From Tannerella sp. (GTDB lineage Bacteria > Bacteroidota > Bacteroidia > Bacteroidales > Tannerellaceae), in contig JAITMT010000210.1 of the NCBI GenBank assembly GCA_031277235.1, forward strand, positions 1 to 5,716: a stretch of DNA of 5,716 nt, written 5' to 3'. The notes under the pieces were generated by a model that saw only the letters and a program-made list of their open reading frames with translations, was not told the origin of the DNA and made no database searches. This document shows positions 1 to 4,365 of the stretch, piece by piece (position 1 is the first letter of the stretch; the number at the start of each line of letters is the position of its first letter). A program made the translations under genes and the position numbers.

Positions 1-527
1 AGACTTTTTGCGATGATGCCGAAATTGAACACCCGAATATTTATACCGAATTTGGAAATTTTACGGTAGGCGAAAGCGCCTGCAATATTTTTGAAGTGAT
101 AGGACAGAAAAAACAGAACGATTCGGAACTTTGGTATATGATAAACGGCTCGCTGATGACCACCATTCCCGATGCGTGGGGCATGAATCAGCGTTTTATA
201 TTGCTGCCTATCAACAACTGGAATCAGGCTTATCAGCGCACTATTATCGGCGGTTTGAGTTGCGATGTGAGTGATTATTACAACTCAGAAGTGCATATTA
301 ATCAGGTATATATGCCTAAAATTATCGGCGACCAAAAATTGTATATCGGCTTTTTTCATACCGGCGCCTATCAGGATTCCATCAGCGGGTACGGCGGCAC
401 CAAACACTGCCTGATACCCTCGCCCAAACATCTGATTATAGACAAAGACAGCAACGGAAAACTGACCTACAAAGTGTTTGCCGAACAGCAAAGCGCCGAT
501 AGTATGTTGAAAGTGTTGGGGTACTGA
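1..527 (+). CDS. speA: Biosynthetic arginine decarboxylase, C-terminal part (5' end outside window)
   Basis: This is the last 174 residues of a PLP-dependent arginine decarboxylase of the SpeA type, which converts arginine to agmatine, the first step of the agmatine route to putrescine; it is a cytosolic enzyme. The frame is open from base 3, so the gene starts upstream of the window; full family members are about 630 residues. Seen in the sequence: GGLSCDVSDYYNSE (Cys and Asp at visible residues 87-88, codons 261-266) matches the conserved Cys-Asp loop of fold-type III decarboxylases, and FFHTGAY (Tyr at visible residue 123) matches the Gly-Ala-Tyr motif that contacts PLP. The end, KHCLIPSPKH followed by SMLKVLGY, is the style I know from Bacteroidetes SpeA. 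The stop is TGA at 525-527, and the heptamer repeat array begins 7 bases later. The gene converges on the transporter permease. The identification is firm; only the substrate (arginine rather than a related amino acid) rests on family resemblance. Confidence 0.92.
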   Translation, partial: TFCDDAEIEHPNIYTEFGNFTVGESACNIFEVIGQKKQNDSELWYMINGSLMTTIPDAWGMNQRFILLPINNWNQAYQRTIIGGLSCDVSDYYNSEVHINQVYMPKIIGDQKLYIGFFHTGAYQDSISGYGGTKHCLIPSPKHLIIDKDSNGKLTYKVFAEQQSADSMLKVLGY

Positions 528-534
528 GTGGGGA

Positions 535-653
535 GTTGAAAGTTGAAAGTTGAAAGTTGAAAATTGAAAATTGAAAATTGAAAATGGGAAGTTGGAAGTT
601 GAAAATGGAAAATGGAAAATAGAAAATAGAAAATGAGAAGTGGGGAATGGGGA
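535..653. repeat. Tandem heptamer array, 17 units (RTTGAAA-like)
   Basis: Seventeen consecutive 7-base units fill 535-653 exactly (17 x 7 = 119 bases) without an indel. Variants occur in order: GTTGAAA four times, ATTGAAA three times, then ATGGGAA, GTTGGAA, GTTGAAA, ATGGAAA twice, ATAGAAA twice, ATGAGAA, GTGGGGA and ATGGGGA. Runs of identical neighbouring units point to local duplication by slippage followed by point changes. The plus strand is almost pure purine apart from T at positions 2 and 3. A period of 7 shifts reading frame at every unit, so no conserved peptide can be encoded, and the low-complexity Phe/Asn/Gln/Ser open frames on the minus strand here are by-products. I recall similar heptamer arrays in intergenic DNA of other Bacteroidetes and, in a different family, in cyanobacteria, but assign no function. 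Confidence 0.95.
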
Positions 654-705
654 AGACACAATCCATGCATTTTCAATTTTCAACTCTCAATTTTCAACTT
701 TCCAT
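549..705. terminator. Large imperfect inverted repeat between convergent genes (possible bidirectional terminator)
   Basis: The arms 549-586 and 668-705 are reverse complements at 34 of 38 positions by hand alignment (mismatches at 549, 551, 568 and 570), with an 81-base loop made mostly of further heptamers. A transcript leaving speA rightwards or the permease gene leftwards could fold this arm pair, so transcription stop or 3'-end protection is a reasonable guess. Against a classical intrinsic terminator are the AU-rich stem, the long loop and the lack of a dedicated U-run after a GC stem. The rightmost base overlaps the permease stop codon. Confidence 0.35.
669..703. repeat. Inverted heptamer array, 5 units (ATTTTCA-like)
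   Basis: Five 7-base units, ATTTTCA, ATTTTCA, ACTCTCA, ATTTTCA and ACTTTCC, lie just before the stop of the transporter gene. They are the reverse complement of the unit type in the larger array at 535-653, so the intergenic region holds the same repeat in both orientations, separated by a short unique spacer (654-668). The last unit reaches within one base of the permease stop codon at 705-707. Confidence 0.9.
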
Positions 706-1811
706 TAACTCAGTCTTATTTTAAATTTCTTGAAACTTACTGCCAGCAGCAGACAAGCCATACCGAATAAAATCAGCGTTTCTTTCCATATTGCGCTGAA
801 ACCGAGCCCTTTAATCATAACTGATTTTACAATAATATAATACCACCTCGCCGGTACAATATGGCTGACAACCTGCAACGGAACCGGCATATTTTCAATA
901 GGAAACATAAAACCCGTAAATAATAAGGTGGGCAACAGCATACCCATCAGCGAAATAAGCATGGCTGACTGCTGCGACTGCGCTGTGGTCGAAATAAATA
1001 TGCCTAATGCAAGCGCCGTGAAAATCAACAAAATACTCTCGGCAAACAGCAATAGAATGCTGCCGTTTATCGGCATATCTAAAAGCGTTACGCTTAAAAT
1101 AAGTATGATGCAAAGGTTTATAATAGAGAGAAATAGATACGGAATGACCTTTGAAATAATGACCAGAAACGGATTAAACGGCGACACCAGCAGGACTTCC
1201 ATCGTGCCCATTTCTTTTTCGCGCACAATGGAAACGGATGTCATCATCACGCATACCAGCATGAGTACCAGCGCCATAACGCCCGGCACAAAGTTAGTGG
1301 CGCCTTTCAGTTCAGGGTTGTACAACATCCGAATTTCGGGAACAATGCGGAATGGAATGGCAGTGTTTTGCATTAACTCCTGCTGATAATCAAGGATAAT
1401 GGCGCTTGCGTAATTGGTCAGCGTGTTGGCGGTATTAGGGTCAGATGCATCTGCAATAATCTGAATCTGAGCTTGATGCAGATGTAAACGGTCGTTATTG
1501 AAATTAGCGGGAAAAATAATTGCCAGCTTAATGTTTCCCGCTTTGAAGGCTTTTTCAATTTGCAGGTGGCTGAGCAATGTTTGCTGAATATTGAAATTGC
1601 GGCTCGCCCCTAATTTTCCGATAATTCGCTGTGAGGCTTCATCTTTGGCATAATCGCAAATAACGATTTTAGAATTTTTGATTTCATTAGTGAGCGCAAA
1701 ACCAAACAACACTATCTGCACAATAGGCAACCCAATGAGTATCAATAAAGTTTTTTTATCACGAAAGATGTGATAAAATTCTTTTTTGACGAAGGAGAGG
1801 AATTGGGTCAT
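705..1811 (-). CDS. ABC-2 type transporter permease (YhhJ/YbhR-like)
   Basis: A 368-residue inner-membrane permease of the ABC-2 export family, of the kind that works with a cytoplasmic ATPase and often an HlyD-like periplasmic adaptor. The substrate cannot be read from sequence; relatives are annotated as drug or lipid exporters. Visible organisation: one membrane helix near residues 22-41; a large extracytoplasmic domain, about 42-172; then helices near 173-195, 214-240, 253-275, 283-303 and 344-360. The segment REKEMGTMEVLLVSP (197-211) is the conserved cytoplasmic loop of the family, and LLFTGFMFPIENMP (296-309) is the usual motif after the fifth helix. Length is normal and the frame unbroken. 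The start is ATG at 1811, giving a typical charged N-terminus (MTQFLSFVKKEF); the upstream sequence is A-rich without a Shine-Dalgarno. No ATPase, adaptor or second permease is in the window, which is unusual since these genes normally travel together; the RM cassette and its remnant lie directly upstream. Confidence 0.92.
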   Translation of the reverse strand: MTQFLSFVKKEFYHIFRDKKTLLILIGLPIVQIVLFGFALTNEIKNSKIVICDYAKDEASQRIIGKLGASRNFNIQQTLLSHLQIEKAFKAGNIKLAIIFPANFNNDRLHLHQAQIQIIADASDPNTANTLTNYASAIILDYQQELMQNTAIPFRIVPEIRMLYNPELKGATNFVPGVMALVLMLVCVMMTSVSIVREKEMGTMEVLLVSPFNPFLVIISKVIPYLFLSIINLCIILILSVTLLDMPINGSILLLFAESILLIFTALALGIFISTTAQSQQSAMLISLMGMLLPTLLFTGFMFPIENMPVPLQVVSHIVPARWYYIIVKSVMIKGLGFSAIWKETLILFGMACLLLAVSFKKFKIRLS

Positions 1812-1819
1812 GGGGTTTT

Positions 1820-1897
1820 CTACTTTTTAAATCGTGCAAAATATTCGTCAATTTCCAACCTTAATTCCGTTCCGGCTTTTTCAAAGCAATTATAAGT
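1820..1897 (-). pseudogene. C-terminal remnant of a TdeIII-like restriction endonuclease gene
   Basis: Between the 97-residue gene and the permease, the minus strand encodes a short peptide ending at TAG (1822-1820). It reads TYNCFEKAGTE, then LRLEIDEYFARFKK, and the frame is closed upstream by a stop at 1912-1910. There is no start codon, so it is not a gene. The peptide resembles the final residues I remember for TdeIII-type endonucleases (FEK-x-G-x-ELR-x-EID-x-YF). It also matches the end of the neighbouring intact protein: N-x-[FI]-x-K-x-G-[ST]-E-[LY]-R-x-x-I aligns with residues 68-81 there, six identities in 14. The frame overlaps the neighbour's last codons in a different phase. I interpret it as the leftover 3' end of a related gene lost by recombination or deletion. 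It is short, so chance cannot be fully excluded. Confidence 0.5.
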
Positions 1898-2183
1898 GAA
1901 ATTTGTTGGTTACCGGTTCTATTTCAAGATATTCCTTATAAATTCTTTGTCGGTATTCTGATCCGAGTTTATTTATTTCATTTATAAATAATTGATAGGT
2001 GCCTGTTCCACCGATAAAATCCCAAAACTCATTACCTATCATTACAGATTTGTCGTTTTTCATATCAAACCAACGAGCGGGAAAACTCCAAGCATAATCT
2101 TGTCGTTTTCCATACGGATTATAGGGTAAAGCATAGAAAGTATCGGTTACAGGATTATTAATCATGCTGTATAATTTAAACAT
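1890..2183 (-). CDS. Small protein resembling the C-terminal end of a TdeIII-like restriction endonuclease
   Basis: A 97-residue protein, last gene of the RM operon. I chose ATG at 2183, four bases after the preceding stop, over a TTG at 2222 that would overlap the upstream gene by 35 bases. Residues 17-24 (YALPYNPY) and 52-63 (EFWDFIGGTGTY) resemble blocks near the C-terminus of TdeIII-family type II endonucleases, where ALPYNPY-like and EFWDFLGG-like segments occur in the same order and spacing. The catalytic PD-(D/E)XK part expected ahead of these blocks is absent, so the protein is either a truncated endonuclease or a stand-alone module that works with the upstream products. The A-rich leader has no Shine-Dalgarno; translation is probably coupled to the gene before it. 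The family link is from memory of motif style and needs a profile search. That it is a real gene is supported by operon packing and by the related remnant just downstream. Confidence 0.62.
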   Translation of the reverse strand: MFKLYSMINNPVTDTFYALPYNPYGKRQDYAWSFPARWFDMKNDKSVMIGNEFWDFIGGTGTYQLFINEINKLGSEYRQRIYKEYLEIEPVTNKFHL

Positions 2184-2187
2184 TTTT

Positions 2188-2508
2188 TTATTTTTCAAAA
2201 AAGTTGTCAAACCAACAATCAATGCTAATCCAAAATGATTCTAACATTGGTTCACTTTCTAATTTGTAGGCAATGTTTTGTAAATCTTCATCATCAAGTT
2301 TTGCAATGTAGTCCAGTGCATTTTCTTTCTGTTTTTGAGTGATATTTCCTCTGTATTCGTTTTCCAAATACCCGCTTAAATCTTCTCTCATCAAGACTAA
2401 ACAAGGGTAACGTCTTAATTCACTTTTTATTAAAAATTCGTTTTTACGTTGAAAATCCTCATCCATTTGGCTTAGCATATACAAAACTGCTTCTCTAAAA
2501 TTATTCAT
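2188..2508 (-). CDS. Hypothetical 106-residue acidic protein in RM operon
   Basis: I do not recognise this protein. Its ATG (2508-2506) overlaps the endonuclease stop TAA (2510-2508) in the arrangement TAATG, so it is very likely translated by re-initiation on the same message. By hand count it has about 22 Asp/Glu against 13 Lys/Arg, so it is clearly acidic. It looks all-helical: an N-terminal amphipathic stretch (residues 1-30), RRYPCLVLMREDLSGYLENE in the middle, an acidic LDDEDLQNIAYKL segment, and an aromatic end with FWISIDCWFDNFF. No signal peptide, membrane helix, zinc-binding cluster or nuclease motif is visible, and it does not look like the HTH controller (C) proteins of RM systems. 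Possible roles are endonuclease subunit, specificity or inhibitor protein, or a partner of the next gene; none can be chosen from sequence. Confidence 0.72.
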   Translation of the reverse strand: MNNFREAVLYMLSQMDEDFQRKNEFLIKSELRRYPCLVLMREDLSGYLENEYRGNITQKQKENALDYIAKLDDEDLQNIAYKLESEPMLESFWISIDCWFDNFFEK

Positions 2509-3257
2509 TACTTTTTCTTTTTCCTTCCCGAATTAAATTCTAATAATTTAGCCCAATCAATTATTCCTCCTTCATCACAATATCTTTCTGCAAATTCATT
2601 TGTAAGTTTGAATAAAAAGGAAGCATACGCAATTTCAAACTCTTCATTTTTTTCTTTTGCTTTATGTCCAATCGGTTCAATAATTTTTATATACAATTCA
2701 TCATCATTAGAAATCAAATACCAAAAATCTTGTCCGCAAATTTTTTCATAACCTGCTTTGTCGGCTCTATTTTTCTTTTTACCGAAACAACAACCGTTAA
2801 CAACTCTAACTTCTTTATTGTCTTTTCCCCATTTTTCCTTTGCTAATTTTGCATTCAATTTAATTTGACTAATCTGACTTTTATTTCCCCAATTCCAACC
2901 TGCTTTACACTCGACAACATAAATCACTCCCTCTTTTTCAAACTTAAAATCCATACCGGAGCCGTCTTTATCAAATTTTTCAGCACCATAAACTTGATTA
3001 CACACGAATATTGCAAGTCCTTCGATAAACTCTCCAAATAGAGTTTCTTCGCCTGATTGCAAATAAGCATCTGTCATTGATTTCACTAATTGTTGCGCGG
3101 AAAATATATTTTTTGCTTTAAAAAGATAGGGATTTTTATGTAATAACAAATGATCTAAATTTAGTTTTTCTTTTACCACATCTAATCTTTGCTTGTGAAA
3201 TACCGTAATGTGTTCTTCTGCGTATTTCTGCACGTCTGCTATATTTAATTTTTTCAT
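2508..3257 (-). CDS. Type II restriction endonuclease, PmeII-like, PD-(D/E)XK fold
   Basis: A 249-residue protein encoded directly behind the methyltransferase (one base between stop and ATG), the usual place for a cognate endonuclease. It should cut unmethylated DNA at the site the methyltransferase protects. The catalytic core is visible: GSGMDFKF (Asp103) followed by VIYVVECKAGWNWGNKSQI, giving Glu116-Cys117-Lys118, a D-x(12)-E-x-K arrangement of the PD-(D/E)XK nucleases. The N-terminal RKNPYLFKAKN-like block (here HKNPYLFKAKN, 40-50), FGEFIEGLAIFV (74-85), VNGCCFGK (153-160), CGQDFWYLIS (174-183) and EPIGHKAKEKNEEF (194-207) match my memory of proteins annotated as the PmeII family. Length agrees with that group, and no frameshift is seen. 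It ends in a lysine run. The recognition sequence cannot be read. The gene is AT-rich compared with speA and leuS, as expected for a transferred RM cassette. Confidence 0.85.
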   Translation of the reverse strand: MKKLNIADVQKYAEEHITVFHKQRLDVVKEKLNLDHLLLHKNPYLFKAKNIFSAQQLVKSMTDAYLQSGEETLFGEFIEGLAIFVCNQVYGAEKFDKDGSGMDFKFEKEGVIYVVECKAGWNWGNKSQISQIKLNAKLAKEKWGKDNKEVRVVNGCCFGKKKNRADKAGYEKICGQDFWYLISNDDELYIKIIEPIGHKAKEKNEEFEIAYASFLFKLTNEFAERYCDEGGIIDWAKLLEFNSGRKKKK

Positions 3258-3258
3258 C

Positions 3259-4281
3259 TTAAAATAATTGACTTTCGTATTCTTTAATATTAGATTTTAT
3301 TAATTCAACATATTCTGGAACAATTTCAATTCCGATAGAATTTCGCCCCATTCGTTGAGCGACTTTTAAAGTTGTTCCCGAACCGGCAAAAGGGTCAAGA
3401 ACCTTGTCGTTTTCTTGTGTGAAAAGTTTTATAAACCATTCGGGTAAAGAATCCGGAAATGCAGCGCTGTGGTTTTTGTTATTACATTCTGTTGATAAAT
3501 GCACAACATTCGTCGGATAAACGGTTTCTTTTCCCACCCAATTTGAAATATTTTTTCCGAAACCGCTGCCGTTTTTTGCATTGTCGCGAATTTTATCTGT
3601 TTCGCTCAAATTTTTCAATCTGCCGCTTGCCCAATTTCCAATCGGAACTTTTACGGCATCTTGATACATATTGAATTTTTTATTTTTATTGAACTGCAAA
3701 AGCCTTTCCCAAGCATCTCGAAAACGATTTGACCATTTTCCGGGATAACAATTTTTTTTGTGCCAAATAAATTCCTCCGTCCAAAACCAGCCTTGTTTTC
3801 GCATTTCTAAAATCAATTCCATTACATAAGTCGAACGTTCGCCGTCAATCACTTTTTCTTTAATATTTAAAATAAAAGTTCCTGTCGGCTTTAAAACTCG
3901 CAAAAGCTCTTTTGAAATCGGCAAAAACCATTCTACATATTTGTCGGGATGAATACCGCCGTAAGTATTTTTTCGTTGGTCGGCATAAGGCGGTGAAGTA
4001 ACAATTAAATCAATGGAATTATCCGGAATTGTTTTTAAAATTTCCTTGCAATTTCCGAGATAAATATCCGTATTTACTTTTTCCCGCGAACTCAAATATT
4101 TTTTGTAATAATCTTGCAACTCCGATTGCATAACCCGCGTACTTCCATTTTCGCCGATTTTTCGGATTAAGCCGTATTGTATCAAATAGGCAATATTCGA
4201 AGTAGTTACATTTTTCCCGATGTAACCACTTGCCCATTTGCTCGCTTCTGATATGCTGAGTAATTGCATTGTTTCAATCAT
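3259..4281 (-). CDS. Site-specific DNA methyltransferase, SPPY type, with N-terminal HTH-like domain
   Basis: A 340-residue S-adenosylmethionine-dependent DNA methyltransferase that marks host sites against the neighbouring endonuclease. Catalytic motif IV is TSPPY (95-99) and SAM-binding motif I is DPFAGSGTT (296-304). Motif IV preceding motif I is the beta-class order, and SPPY favours N4-cytosine, though N6-adenine is not excluded. A block HSAAFPDSLPEWFIKLF (271-287) precedes motif I, as is usual in this class. The variable stretch around 175-255 is the likely target-recognition region. Residues 6-62 (LLSISEASKWAS, TTSNIAYLIQYGLIRKIG, then ELQDYY) form a winged-helix or MerR/excisionase-like DNA-binding domain that I recall on several other DNA methylases. 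It may add affinity or allow self-control of expression. The start is ATG at 4281; ATG at 4269 is a possible alternative. It is first in the operon, with no separate controller gene visible. Confidence 0.95.
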   Translation of the reverse strand: MIETMQLLSISEASKWASGYIGKNVTTSNIAYLIQYGLIRKIGENGSTRVMQSELQDYYKKYLSSREKVNTDIYLGNCKEILKTIPDNSIDLIVTSPPYADQRKNTYGGIHPDKYVEWFLPISKELLRVLKPTGTFILNIKEKVIDGERSTYVMELILEMRKQGWFWTEEFIWHKKNCYPGKWSNRFRDAWERLLQFNKNKKFNMYQDAVKVPIGNWASGRLKNLSETDKIRDNAKNGSGFGKNISNWVGKETVYPTNVVHLSTECNNKNHSAAFPDSLPEWFIKLFTQENDKVLDPFAGSGTTLKVAQRMGRNSIGIEIVPEYVELIKSNIKEYESQLF

Positions 4282-4365
4282 TTCTACTAAGTTTTTTTAT
4301 TAAACATCCTATTTTTTTATTTTAAATGCTATGATTATCAAGAGTACATAAAATTTTCAATTCTC
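4282..4365 (-). promoter_or_regulatory. Intergenic gap with likely RM operon promoter and A-tract direct repeat
   Basis: The 84 bases between the leuS stop and the methyltransferase start are extremely AT-rich. On the minus strand a sigma70-like pair TTGAAA (4360-4355) and TAATCA (4337-4332) is separated by 17 bases. I do not find the Bacteroidetes -7 consensus TAnnTTTG, so this promoter call is weak. Two A-tracts (plus-strand TTTTTTTATT at 4292-4301 and 4312-4321) are repeated 20 bases apart, near two helical turns. No GC-rich hairpin that would terminate leuS is visible, so read-through from leuS could also supply RM expression. Confidence 0.25.

Noticed and set aside
96..527. GTG at 96 as the start of a small independent gene
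   Set aside because: The frame is open to base 3 and the upstream codons continue the arginine decarboxylase sequence (for example HPNIYTEFGNFTVGE), so this is an internal Val codon.
580..655. G-quadruplex from the GGG and GGGG runs near the end of the repeat array
   Set aside because: The runs of three or more Gs are too few and too far apart to form a convincing four-run element.
285..683. Three minus-strand open frames (285-683, 436-666, 467-676) with Phe/Asn/Gln/Ser-rich repeats
   Set aside because: They are produced by the 7-base repeat read in all three phases and by the antisense of speA; no start context or protein family fits.
535..703. CRISPR array
   Set aside because: The units are 7 bases and contiguous with no unique spacers, and no cas gene is present.
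928..1386. 152-residue open frame on the plus strand
   Set aside because: It is antisense to the clearly recognisable permease and shows no protein-like features of its own.
2184..2222. TTG at 2222 as start of the 97-residue gene, adding 13 residues
   Set aside because: It overlaps the preceding gene by 35 bases, whereas ATG at 2183 fits the tight spacing of the rest of the operon and starts just before the conserved part.
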